Position numbers and translations under genes: made by a program. Below, one piece after another: positions 40,415 to 51,489 of a stretch of 64,000 bases of DNA; position 1 is the first letter of the stretch; every line of letters starts with the position of its first letter. The stretch is from contig CAXIPT010000001.1 in NCBI GenBank assembly GCA_964030475.1, forward strand, positions 14,760,769-14,824,768, in the 5' to 3' direction. Source of the DNA: Tethya wilhelma (taxonomy: Eukaryota > Porifera > Demospongiae > Tethyida > Tethyidae). The notes under the pieces are model-generated. The model was given only the letters and a program-made list of their open reading frames with translations. It ran no database searches and had not been told where the DNA came from.

Positions 40415-42398
40415 TCACTCTGTTTTTAAGGTAGGTTTTTTCTTGCGAATAATGTTTCTTCTTGCTATCTTGAGAAGAAACAATAACACAGCATCTGCCA
40501 TGTATTCGGGAATACAGTCCAACAAAGCACCCTGCAGATGAATAGAATTAAACATCTTAATGTACTATTATTCTGATAATAATTTTGTGGGTTAGCTATT
40601 AACTTTGCTTCAGAATCCTAACCTGCAATGTATGACTGATACAGCCACGAGTAATTTTTACTATCCCAATGGTAGCTACAGCTGCTCTGGTGTAGGAAAC
40701 TTCATCGGGTACCCAAAACATTGGTTTCAGCTGAAATCCTAGATCTATCTTTTCTGCCATTGGAGTCACCACAACCATTGGAATAACACACTGTTACAAT
40801 TAATAGGTGATATTAATTTTTCTGATATAAATGTAGCTGTGGGAATTAACTTTGAATAACTTTTTGAGTGACTAACCTGCACTGTGATTCCATGCTTAGA
40901 ACACTCTTTGCTAAGACCGTTTGAGAAGGAGGCAATGAAACTCTAAAATGGTTGATGAACATTGAAAAAATTGGCATGATAAAATGTTATACGCATGCAT
41001 TGACCAATAATTTTTTTGCAAACTGTTGTATACCTTTGAGGCACAATATGTAATGAGCAGTGGTACACTTAGCATACTAAAGAAAGAAGATAAATTAACA
41101 ATGACTCCTTTCTTCTTCTCCATCATTTTAGGCAACACCAGCTTAATCATCTTATCAAAGGAAACATTGAGGGAGAGAAAAACAAGAGAGTTCAATGGTT
41201 GGCCTTACATAAAATTATTGTGGGTCATGCACTCATGATCATAATAATATATACATTGTCATTAACAATAGCAAACTTTTTCAATGAGAGTTAGTCATCT
41301 GTGAGTATTTGGGATAGTATACCTGGATCATTGCTTGGTTGTTGACTTCAGTTATCTTATAAAGTTCCTGAATATTATTATATCAGTTTTTTAGTGCAGA
41401 AGTAAGAGAAATAATAACTCAACCAGTTTCATCAGTGAGACTCTCTATACCGTGTGATCCGAATCGTTGACTGTATTTGGACAACTTGCCATGATTCCAA
41501 CATTATTGACTGTATGTATGCATGAAAGTATACGATTAACATAAGGCTTAATTCGCCGTGGTGGGACATGCAGTACTTAGGACTCCAATGTCGAGATCTT
41601 TCAGCTGTTCACCAATGTTAGGATAGATCTCCAGTCCTTTGGAGAAGTCCGCTGTGATGATACGAACCTCACGACCATGTTTTTCTCCTGAAATGAAAAT
41701 GGGAAATGACAAGCTATTGCATACCTTAGTTACTACCTATCAACACAACTGATTTGAAAACTTAAAGCTCAAGTGACTCACGTATCTCTTCAGCAACTTT
41801 CTTCAGCTTCTCCTCAGAGCGACTGATGATGACCACATTCAGACCTTGTCTCGCCAGCTACATAAAGATATTATATTGAGAAGTAGTTCACTACCACAAC
41901 TGTATCATGAAAAATTCAAGCAGGTAGATGTGCGGTACCTCTAAGGCATAGCCTCGTCCAATGCCTTCTGAGCCACCAGTTACAACTAAACATGTATAGT
42001 AATAAATTGACATGCATGAAATGAATACTGTATATCTAACACTACAATGTCATGTATGGAAGTTTGACTTACCTGCCCATGCTCCATGTTTCTTGAGGTT
42101 CATTCTAGTGATCCCCCAGGGAGCCAGGAAGAAGGCATTGAAGTTCACTGCAAGGGACTTCAATATCCTTAGCAACAGCCATGAGAGCCACAGAACACCA
42201 ACCACTGTAGCTAGGCTCCTAGTGGGAGAGGTAAGGGAGAGAGATAGCTGAAGGTAAAAGTGAAGCTGAAAGAGAGTGGGTGCAGTTATTCACAACAATG
42301 TCATGATTGTCAAGTTTTAGCTAGCTCACTGAGTGTAGTATAGTCATAAAAACACACCTGTAGCTGCTTAAACTAAGAAAATCTTCTGTAAACATCAT
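40415..42398 (-). CDS. Very-long-chain 3-oxoacyl-CoA reductase (HSD17B12-like), copy B, complete
   Basis: Copy B has the full exon set of this SDR-family ER enzyme. Exon 1 (42358-42398) reads MMFTEDFLSLSSYR; exon 2 (42073-42218) carries the membrane segment. The GGSEGIGRG cofactor motif lies near 41950-41990 and SRSEEKLKKVAEEI near 41790-41860. HGREVRIITADFSKG lies near 41600-41690, KKKGVIVNLSS and YCASK near 41040-41150, SFIASFSNGLSKECSKHGIT near 40875-40940, then a KIDLGFQLKPMFWVPD exon near 40625-40800. The last exon reads GALLDCIPEYMADAVLLFLL to IRKKKPTLKTE and stops at 40415. The lysine-rich end (KKKPTLKTE) resembles a cytosolic ER-retention tail. Its ATG lies about 125 bp from the end of the deleted transposon copy. 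Confidence 0.85.
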
Positions 42399-42988
42399 CT
42401 CAGTCAGTGTCTTCGCGTGCTATTTAGAAACCTCCTTCCCCCGCGAGGGCCCCCCATTTTTTGCGTGACTAACTCTAGTGTCACTTCAAAATGCTTCCGG
42501 TTTTGATGACTATGATATGGAACAGTCAGACCGCCAACGGTAAAATCACGTGCATTTATTCCAAAGATTACGTCATTGCTCAACCCTGGGTTGCCAGATT
42601 TTTCTTTTTTGACTGAAAGCACATGGCTGGCTCTGAAGATCGCAAGAACGGAGGACGCTTGTTGGCAGCTTGAAAAAACCAAAAGGTATGGCCAGTATTA
42701 AATAGCCAATGGGAGGTTAATTGATTTTTCGCGTGCTTCATGTGTATTTGGTGGGTTTTGTATGGCACACTGGTATCTACTGAGCAGACTGTGTTTTGTT
42801 AGCTTGGTAAATTTCAATGTCTAGGATCGTGCACAATTTAAAACTTATTTGATGTTATATGCAATGTTCATTTAGTGATCTTGATGCTAACAAAAATTAA
42901 AAATTTGTGTCTAAAAATTTTTTCTCACACCACGAATAATGTGTACACAATGACCTACAGACCTAGTTGTTAAATACATGAAATATTA

Positions 42989-44481
42989 CTAACTGTCCAT
43001 CTCCATTATACTAACATCAGTGTCATTATCAAGGTCACTATCAGCACTGTCCATTTCAATGTCACTAGAGCTGCTAGCAGTGTTTGAGCAGTTTAGGCAC
43101 TCACACCCTTCCATACATGGCCTGTTGTCTTTGTGGCAACTACATCTGTTTGTTGAACACCCTGTACGGCATTTGCAGCCCCTGAGTAATAAGCTCACTC
43201 TATTCCGTACTGCTTGAATGTTTTTGTCACTGTCCCACACAATGCTTATGCTATTTTCTTCCGTCTTCCATCCAAAGTCTGACATCATTGGCATTTCCAT
43301 TTGGTTTTGATCTGCTTTTTTCCATTCGTTTAATATCCAGCAGCATCGTTTCCAATGATACATCAGGGCATCATCAGATGGAATCATATCATCCTCAAAT
43401 GTTATTCTTGCCCAGATAGTTTGCCGGATGTCTTCTAACCAAGCAAAATGTTGTTGTTTGGATGAAAGTGAGTCTTTCACGAATGACATAAAGTGCTGAG
43501 ATGGACTAGGGGAGTCAAATCCAGTGGCATTCTTTTTGTAGTATACAGTACCAATTAGTCTTATGAATGACAAGAATCCACTTTCCATCACCTCAAATTC
43601 TGTATCTGCAAGTGTACCCACGGTGCTTGGATGGTACGTGCTTCCTGCAGTTATGAACTTTGCATTGCATAGAAAATGCTTGAGAAAAGTTGCCTTTCCG
43701 AGTTTGCTGAAAAAGGAAATATAATCACATCCTGTAGCCACATACAGGGTCTGCATTACACGATTTAGGATACTTTCGTCGATGATTCCTAAATCAGGGT
43801 CAGCCTTCATAGCTAGAACCAAGTTGTTCAAATGAAGCAGCTTTACTTCACGAGAAGAAGCAGGATTAATTTGTATGATCACTTGTTTCTCTTGAGCACT
43901 TTGAATTCCAAGGCCTATGTGGTAAACATCTGTATCGGGTGAGAAAATAAACACATTTTCATGATCTGTTTTCTTTGAATGAAGCCATATTCTCATGTCT
44001 GTTTCTTCTGCATTGCTTGAGTACTTTGGATCTGGTTGTGGTTGGTATGTGTTAGTTACATACCATGCTGTTTGAGACCTTGACTCAAGTGAGAGAGAGT
44101 GTGAGAGAGAGTGTGAGCATCTTCTGCTCTGAGCGTCACCTTGTGAGCTTCAGTGGGTGGTCCAGCGAGACCTTGACTCAAGTGAGAGAGAGTGTGAGAG
44201 AGAGTGTGAGCATCTTCTGCTCTGAGCATCACCTTGTGAGCTTCAGTGGGTGGTCCAGCGAGACCTTGACTCAAGTGAGAGAGAGTGTGAGCATCATCAT
44301 CTATGGCTTTGACTGTATCCATGTCGTCGAAACATGAGAGACCAGGCACTGGTTGCACTGCTTGCACTGAAGTGCCATGCCAGCTACTGTTCTGGTTTCC
44401 TTTATACACTTGGGCAAAACTGTGGAGAAAGTCTATGTTGTCTATTGAAATCATAGTAAAATTCTCTTGAAATAGACACAT
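42989..44481 (-). pseudogene. Transposon ORF remnant: nuclease C-terminal half plus CXC motif
   Basis: Two open stretches remain, 44056-44481 and 42989-43996. The first corresponds to the central transposase-like region (FTMISIDNIDFLHSFAQVYK) running into an expanded 31-residue tandem repeat, then reads into a stop just past the deletion join. The second (335 residues) has the second half of the XPG/FEN-type nuclease: SPDTDVYHIGL (paired acidic residues), TGCDYISFFSKLGKATFLK (helix-two-turn-helix with GCDY) and a C-terminal CKCRTGCSTNRCSCHKD ... GCECLNC cysteine motif. The nuclease N-terminal half lies in the deleted interior, so the protein cannot be active. The CXC motif is intact here but damaged in the long copy. 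Confidence 0.8.
44074..44300. repeat. 93-bp in-frame tandem repeat in the deleted transposon copy
   Basis: The phrase gagaccttgactcaagtgag recurs at about 44074, 44167 and 44260, giving a 93-bp period (31 codons). The encoded unit contains SQGLAGPPTEAHKVTLRAED and HTLSHTLSHL. The long copy has only one full unit plus a partial one (about 49410-49530), so the array expanded in this copy or contracted in the other. Confidence 0.8.
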
Positions 44482-44612
44482 CCGAAGCTGTGCATCAATA
44501 CTGTTCTGCCTGGAATGAGTATTAATGAATCGGGCAAGGCTATCTGAAGAAACACAGACTCCCAGTATGTTTAGAATTCTTATTAAGAGAGATGAACCTC
44601 CTTGGCTGTCAA

Positions 44613-44613
44613 N
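44613..44613. other. Single N: contig junction truncating the deleted transposon
   Basis: Homology to the long element stops at this base, within ...ttgacagccaagg (read on the minus strand). Confidence 0.8.
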
Positions 44614-45003
44614 TGCCCATCAGGAATTACTAATCAACTAACAGGGTTCACCCTACTTAAAGCACATACACAGACATGTAGTAATACCAGTGCCAGTAGA
44701 GTGACTTGGATACACTTTACATGCATACAATGTTCATGTTTTACCATAATGTCAAGACATGAAGCAAACTCATTATAGGCACTGACGTACATACTTGGTG
44801 CATGAAACAACAAAAAAATTCTCCTAAATCATAAGTCAAGTAGCTATTTGGATACAGTGTATGAGGACTGTACAAAACTTAGTAAGAATCTACATGCAGA
44901 ATCTAATCTATAGAACCATAATGATTATACAGTATTGGTAACAATGTTATGACAACATACACATCAGTTCTGTTAATTAATTGCCTTCAAGGACATCTTT
45001 ACT
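44614..45003. other. No gene recognised
   Basis: AT-rich 390 bp between the contig junction and the 3' end of the tyrosine-motif membrane protein. Nothing supported. Confidence 0.5.
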
Positions 45004-45665
45004 TTACATTTTGAGGCTTTCATAAATTCCTTCTCTAGCCTGTACATCTCTTTCCTGCTGCTTGATCTGCAGAATTCCGTATGCAGCAGATGGTTTCTGA
45101 GGGATTATTTCATTAGTGTCAACAGAGTGGCTACACAATAATGATAAATGCAATGTGTGTGTGTGTGTGTGTGTGTCCATTGCAAGCATAATTTTATGAT
45201 AATCACATTGTATGGATGTGTAACATTAAAAACATAAACATTTTATTAATGTGTTGAGTTATTCTTGTGTTTTATGATTATAATATTTGTTCTGAGAATT
45301 ATGATAACTCACTCAACAACATCGTAAACACGGCCATCATCACCTGCTGGTTTCTTTTTAGAATTATTGGTTTCAACATTACCCTCACAGCTAGCACTGC
45401 TGAGAATAGTAAATTTAAGAGGTTGATTTAAATGTCCTCTTTTGGTCAATTAATTCAAGTACATACTTTTGTTTTTCTCCAACAGAGCCATACCAGTGTC
45501 AGTACAGTGTACACAAGAACGATTGCAAAAGCTGTTCCAGTCACTGTTCCAGTCACTGCTCCTATGCACTCACACACTGTCAGTAATGACAGCTGGCTTT
45601 GAAACTATATGTCAATCAAGTTGTATGTAACACAACTTACATGGAACTGAATTGCTGGTATCCAT
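45004..45665 (-). CDS. Small single-pass membrane protein with three YxxPhi tyrosine motifs
   Basis: Exon 1 (45641-45665) has an ATG and encodes MDTSNSVP. Exon 2 (45467-45576) joins in phase and gives a very short ectodomain, a transmembrane segment (TAFAIVLVYTVLTLVWLCW) and a basic stop-transfer RKTK. Then come GDDGRVYDVVE (about 45320-45390) and an exon of about 45004-45131 with SAAYGILQIKQQ and REGIYESLKM before the stop. Tyrosines sit in YDVV, YGIL and YESL contexts, which suit SH2-domain or clathrin-adaptor binding. The layout (tiny outside, one TM, tyrosine-rich tail) is like transmembrane adaptor proteins, but I recognise no homologue. The exon 2 to exon 3 join is unsettled: the obvious acceptor gives a frame mismatch, whereas a GAG acceptor farther in keeps frame. 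It could also be the 3' end of a larger receptor. Confidence 0.45.
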
Positions 45666-45767
45666 AGTGTGTGACCCCTAGCTACTCTATTGTCAGTACC
45701 TCCACCCAGTAAGTAACCAGCAATTAGCCTAAGTTTGGTTGCTAGGCAATGGCAAACAAACAATCAC

Positions 45768-45789
45768 ACACACACACACACACACACAT
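45768..45789. repeat. (CA)n microsatellite
   Basis: About 11 CA units, in spacer sequence. A GT run of similar length lies at about 45155-45177. Confidence 0.8.
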
Positions 45790-46245
45790 GCACAGACTCC
45801 CTGCTGATAAGGAAATCTCATGCTCTAGGAAGCAGTGTGCTGAATATTGTGGAGAATCTGATGTACAGACAAGAGATCCTTGGATTGAGTTGCAAAGTAC
45901 TGTAAATATGTTCATCACCAGAAGGTATCAGAACCATAAAATCTTTGTATTGAACTATTAACGCATTATAATTTCTACAGTTTCTTCTGCTAGTTTTGGT
46001 GCATAAGTGAAACCTAGCAATTTTTGTATTGTATAGGTACAACTGAGAATGATGAATATTTTTGGTGGTCAATGGCAAACAAAATAGTTGTACACCCTTA
46101 AGTGTGGGGCACTCGACCAACCATTCAGTAATTGTCCCCCGTCCTACTATGCTCATGCAGTCACACTTTGTACTATAATGTATTTTTTTAATATTCAGTT
46201 AGTTCTGTAACAGCACAGTCTCTAGACACCAGTGACTGACTGCAT

Positions 46246-46246
46246 N
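46246..46246. other. Single N at the edge of the 35-bp minisatellite
   Basis: The N abuts the first repeat unit, so the array length is probably wrong or collapsed. Confidence 0.6.
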
Positions 46247-46247
46247 C

Positions 46248-46845
46248 AGTAGTTTTAATGAGAAAAGGTTCTTGGGTTCTCAACTATAGTTTTAGTGGGA
46301 AAGGTTCTTAGGTTCTCCACTGGTTTTAGTGGGAAAAGGTTCTTGGGTTCTCCACTGGTTTTAGTGGGAAAGGTTCTTGGATTCTCCACTAGTTTTAGTG
46401 GGAAAGGTTCTTGGGTTCTCCAGTATAGTTATAATGGGAAAGGTTCTTAGGTTCTCCAGTAGTTTTAATGAGAAAAGGTTCTTGGGTTCTCCACTAGTTT
46501 TAATGAGAAAAGGTTCTTGGGTTCTCGACTAGTTTTAATGAGAAAAGGTTCTTGGGTTCTCCACTAGTTTTAGTGGGAAAGGTTCTTGGGTTCTCCAGTA
46601 TAGTTATAATGGGAAAGGTTCTTAGGTTCTCCAGTAGTTTTAATGAGAAAAGGTTCTTGGGTTCTGGAATAGTTTTAATGAGAAAAGGTTCTTGGGTTCT
46701 CCACTAGTTTTAATGAGAAAAGGTTCTTGGGTTCTCCACTAGTTTTAGTGGAAAAGGTTCTTGGGTTCTCCACTAGTTTTAGTGGGAAAAGGTTCTTGGG
46801 TTCTCCACTAGTTTTAGTGGGAAAGGTTCTTTAAGTTCATGGTTC
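46248..46845. repeat. Minisatellite, about 35-bp unit, about 17 copies
   Basis: The core agaaaaggttcttgggttct recurs about 17 times, separated by ccactagttttaatg or ccactagttttagtggg variants. Units differ by small changes and by a higher-order pattern: the variant ccagtatagttataatggg followed by aggttcttaggttctccag appears twice (about 46420 and 46590), indicating that multi-unit blocks have been duplicated. It is not a CRISPR array, as no unique spacers exist. Confidence 0.9.
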
Positions 46846-47659
46846 TCTCTTTCCATATCACCAACACACTGGGTTGAATCCACCTCACTGTAGCTGTGTG
46901 TTTCATTGATGTAAGGACAGTTCCCATGGATACTACCACCACCCCCTGCAGACTAGGTAAAGACCTAACAGTTAGTGAAAATGTCGTAGGTAAGCCTGTG
47001 CAGGCTGTACAAGGTCAATAGAAGATGCTTCTCTTTCCAGTCAGACCGCCAACAGACCGGAAGCTCAATGTCCCCCATTAAAATTTATTCCAACCAGAAA
47101 TTTAGATGTTCATTAAATAATTGCTTTGCATGCGTATCTAATTACATATTCACTACCGATTATTTTTTGCAAGATTCATTTATTGATCATCATGATTCGT
47201 TTATTGTAAAGAATAGCTCTTTCTCTATAAGTAAATGTAATATAGTAGCTAGAAAAGTAACATACTGTGTGATATTCCACAAGAGTCACAGCTCTGTACA
47301 AAACAACCAGTTGCACAAAATCTGTGAGAATTAATTTTTAGACAAAATCTGACGTTTTCCAACTTGCTTTGCACCTAAAATAATCGTAGTTCTTGCTGCT
47401 ATTGTATAGTCAGACAAAGTGTGGTTGCTTCAGACTCATGGGTTATGCATAAACATACACGATAAATACACGTGAATCAATACAGCTGCTTTAGATTTGT
47501 GAGATTGCCAAAGAAGCCAGTGTCAACAAGGAGGCTGCCAACAGCTGCCTACGTTGCAGGAAGGAAGTGAGTAGGTGTACAAATACAATCACAATGAATC
47601 TCATAATAAATAATATTGCATGAAATAATAAAAATTATATAGATATCACAAATTTGACA

Positions 47660-50600
47660 ATGACTACAAGGTTGAAACAAAGCCGCAGAACCAGTCAGAG
47701 AGCCTCAGCATCGACAGCAGATGGACCACCTCAAATTTGTAGACTGTGTAATTGCACTCACCAGCACATGTCAACACCTGCACAGTGGAGAAACACTGAT
47801 GCTACACAGTTAGCAATGAAATTAGGTATTTCTGAAGTGGACACAGTATGCATACTTTGCAGACAAGACATTACAAAGCTGTTAGCATACCCTGCCACTT
47901 TTAAACCTCGATGAGAAAGAAGAGTCAAATTGAAGGAGTGCACATGCCGTGTGATTAATTGTACAAACAACATTTTTGTACACACCAAAACCATTACAAG
48001 AGATGAAATTAATTCCATTCTGACAACCACAGAGCATACCATGTCCAATAATGAAGTAACAGCTTTGTGCAAAAATCACTGTCACACTGTGTACAACAAG
48101 TTAAAACATGTACAAACAAAATGTGTAACATGTGGACCATCATTGGGTCACACCACACCAAAGTTTTGTCCGTCACCCACAAAAATTGAAGCCATTCTCA
48201 GAGAACACACTGGTTTTGACGGTACAATTGGTGAGAATGATAGGGTGTGCTACTCATGTTACAGGTCACATTTAGTCGTTCTCAAAACCAAATCTGAATC
48301 AGAAAGTTTAGACAATGACCTTCAACAAACAATTCAAACGGTACTGAACACACCAACTACTGAAAGAATCCAGTCAGTTGAGGAGGCTATGAAACTAGCA
48401 ATGCAGAAGGTTACAGTTCATGTTGCAGAACAACAGCTACTGTTGCTTGATCATGCAATGCTACTTCCTAGTGTATACCATACATTTTGCAACATTGCAA
48501 ACGAAATCGTCAAAATAAACAACATCCAATTATTAGAGAGCAAAACTATTCAAGAATTGGTAAGACCAGAGTGGGTTCTAAGCAACCTGAAATCCACCTT
48601 GCAACATCATGTTGCCTACAGATGTAAAGTCCGCAAATATGGAACAATCATTTACAGAACAAACGGGGACCTACTCTCTGCATTGTCCCACGCTTTGTGG
48701 GAACAGAGAAATCATACAAAAACCTGTAAGCAGACACCAACTTATGAAGAAGAGGTTGTCAACACCAGTGAAATCACAGTGGATGAACTAAACAAACTAG
48801 TACATTCACAAATCAAGTTTTGGCTCTCTAAAGACAAGCCATTCAAATATGGTGAACTTGACATCAATCAATTAATTGCTCAGACCAATCAACAACTATG
48901 GTGTGCTATCGGCACTTTAACACAATCAGCGACAGAGAGATGTTCAAGTTTATCAAGTACAAGCAACTCTTCAACCTTGAACACAAAAAATGTTCGAAGA
49001 TTCTTTCTTATTTGCATGATTCTATTCTGTGCTGATGACCGGTGCTCATTACCAATGCTCATTACCAATGCACACATTGGTACTGATATAATTGACAGCC
49101 AAGGAGGTTCATCTCTCTTAATAAGAATTCTAAACATACTGGGAGTCTGTGTTTCTTCAGATAGCCTTGCCCGATTCATTAATACTCATTCCAGGCAGAA
49201 CAGTATTGATACACAGCTTCGGATGTGTCTATTTCAAGAGAATTTTACTATGATTTCAATAGACAACATAGACTTTCTCCACAGTTTTGCCCAAGTGTAT
49301 AAAGGAAACCAGAACAGTAGCTGGCATGGCACTTCAGTGCAAGCAGTGCAACCAGTGCCTGGTCTCTCATGTTTCGACGACATGGATACAGTCAAAGCCA
49401 TAGATGATGATGCTCACACTCTCTCTCACTTGAGTCAAGGTCTCACTGGACCACCCCCTGAAGCTCACAAGGTGACGCTCAGAGCAGAAGATGCTCACAC
49501 TCTCTCTCACTGTCTCACAGGACCACCCTCTCACACTCACAGAGAAAGACCAACCCTCCTTTCTAGCAATTTGCCTGCTCCGAAAATTCAGAGGAGACTA
49601 AGGACAGGAATTGAAAAAGAAGAACAAAAACAACAAGAAATCGTTCCATTGCACCCACCACAAACTAAAACACGTACTCAAAACCAGTTTGGATTGATCA
49701 AACGCAACCTGTCTCTACACGAGTTCACATTAAACTCAAGAGAAACTGATTCATATATTGATCTACAACAATCCCTAGACCTGTTTATATGGCAAAAGTT
49801 AGCTGTTCACAATCAGGGAATGGGGAATGTGTTTTTAGGCATACAAGAGTTCTTTTCATTAACTCAGCCAACCAGAGCACAGAAATCAAATGTGACCTAT
49901 TTGGAAGTATTGGATGCAAGGGCTGACAGTAAAGAAACAGTGATGGCAGTTCTACACCAAGTAGAACAGATATACATGAATAGTAACCGTCAATATGTGG
50001 TGGTGGAAGGTGATGCAAAATTGTACGAATTGCTACAATCAATTAAGTACGAGTATGGAGATTGTTACCACTGGCTAATACCATATCCAGGTGACTGGCA
50101 TATGCTAGAAAATGCTCAAACTCCCCAGGCCTGATGAAAGCATACTTTGATGCTGGTCTTAAACATGTAGCCAAAGCTGCTGGCTACCCAGTGGCAGCCA
50201 TACAAACATGTAGTCAATTCAAGCGAACCCACCAATTCATCCTTGAGGCTTGGGAGGCTGTGTACAGATCAATGTACAATAGTTTCCATGAACAAGATCA
50301 AACTTCTAGCTCACATCTGCTTGAAACAATTGCAAAGAAACTGGAGTGTTTGAAAGACCAAACTGAACAAAGTTTTGTGTGTGCCTACAATAAAACTCTT
50401 TCAAGCATCTCTCATTGTACCAAAGTCATCAACACCAAGTTTAAAGACTTTTTACAAACAATGGCTAGAACTGATGACACATGGAAACTGTGGATTCAAT
50501 TCACATTCGAAGATGGTCTAGCTTATATAAGCCTTTTTCTAGGCATCAGAGGAGGCATATGGGAGCTAAGAATGGCTGGTATAAAAAAACTTGCTCCTTT

Positions 50601-50688
50601 GTTTACAGCCTTTGACCACCAAACCTATACCAAAGAATCATTTCTCAACATATTGCAGATACCTTGTGCATGCCACAGCCTATTCTAA
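47660..50688 (+). pseudogene. Transposase-like region of the Academ-like element (broken frame)
   Basis: The first ATG at 47660 opens MTTRLKQSRRTSQRAS, then a cysteine pair CRLCNCTHQH, CILCRQDI, and a TGA stop at 47912. A long open stretch (47930-50134, no ATG at its start) adds CKNHCHTVYNKLKH, CVTCGPS and CYSCYRSH, completing a Cys-rich metal-binding region. Next come VRRFFLICMILFCADDR, FTMISIDNIDFLHSFAQVYK (about 49250-49310) and PYPGDWHMLENAQ (about 50083-50120), segments with conserved acidic residues of the kind expected in a transposase core. The frame then shifts: the next open stretch (50134-50688) continues LMKAYFDAGLKHVAKAAGYP, consistent with one lost base near 50125. A 93-bp repeat unit is inserted near 49410. 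Catalytic assignment is inference. Confidence 0.65.
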
Positions 50689-50868
50689 CTATGTTTGAAC
50701 AAGGAGCATTCGTAGTGAGTATCACTGGACGAGAGTGGCATTCTGTAGCTACAGATGAGGCTCACGAAATGCTTATTAACAAAATAACAATGCAAATCAG
50801 CTATAGTCCATCCAAATGAGGACTACATCAACAGAATTGCTCACTTTTTACCATACAGAACGAAAGCT

Positions 50869-51489
50869 ATGCAAAATCTTCAACAACAATTTTTCAGAAA
50901 AGAGCCTACTAAAATGACTATAAGTCCATACACAATGAACACTGCTACAAAGAAGTCAGAACATAACATCAATGAACAAATGAAAGCAATATCTACCAAT
51001 TCAGTGTTCACGATCACAACAACAAACAGAGGGTTAATAAATCCATTCAACAACCGAGTAGCTACACCTCAACAATCAAATGATCTCCTAAACTTTAGGA
51101 CCATAGGAACAACAAAATTCCTATGCAGAATAGCTACAACAGTCTTGAAGGTGCCAAGTGTGCAAGCACCAAACTGTCACAAGCGTCTACAGACATTCTC
51201 AGATAGAAAAACATACAAACGTAGTGTATCAAAACTACAAAGAGACAGAAACCTTATTTTGTCTGCAATGAAAAAGAAAATGGAATTTTCTAAGAGAACA
51301 AGTACACCTATTGACACCACTGGAGAGCAACTGATTGAGCTGCCATTAGCTATATCAGATCACAATGGAAACCCACTCAAAGGTAAAAAGTCAGCAATTA
51401 CTGGCTGTCTACAAACAAGGTACAGTCAAACCAATCCAAGAGTGTTTATAACTGAATTGCCAAATGGCAACCAAAATGTTGCATATTAG
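50869..51489 (+). pseudogene. Transposon ORF segment between transposase and nuclease
   Basis: Open for 206 codons, rich in Lys, Thr and Gln (FRTIGTTKFLCRIATTVLKV, LQRDRNLILSAMKKKMEFSK). It ends ITELPNGNQNVAY just before the nuclease, whose first conserved segment follows in another frame. I recognise no domain in it. It probably forms the linker of one continuous ancestral protein. Confidence 0.5.

Larger units (their letters stand above)
42523..44612 (-). mobile_element. Internally deleted copy of the XPG-nuclease transposon
   Basis: This minus-strand copy matches the right-hand end and C-terminal coding region of the long element at 47-53 kb almost base for base, and begins with the same terminal cagtcagaccgccaac (42523-42538). 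About 2.4 kb of interior is missing: sequence equal to about 49445 is joined to sequence equal to about 51892, at a TCTCA shared by both sides. Its left end is lost at the single N at 44613. It is a non-autonomous, truncated derivative. It lies inverted relative to the long copy. Confidence 0.85.

Noticed and set aside
42404..42768. 92- and 62-codon minus-strand frames, repeated at 53192-53505
   Set aside because: They lie in the terminal non-coding part of the transposon and appear in both copies only because the DNA is repeated. No start or domain evidence.
46248..46845. CRISPR-like array
   Set aside because: The whole 35-bp unit is repeated, with no unique spacers, in a eukaryotic context.
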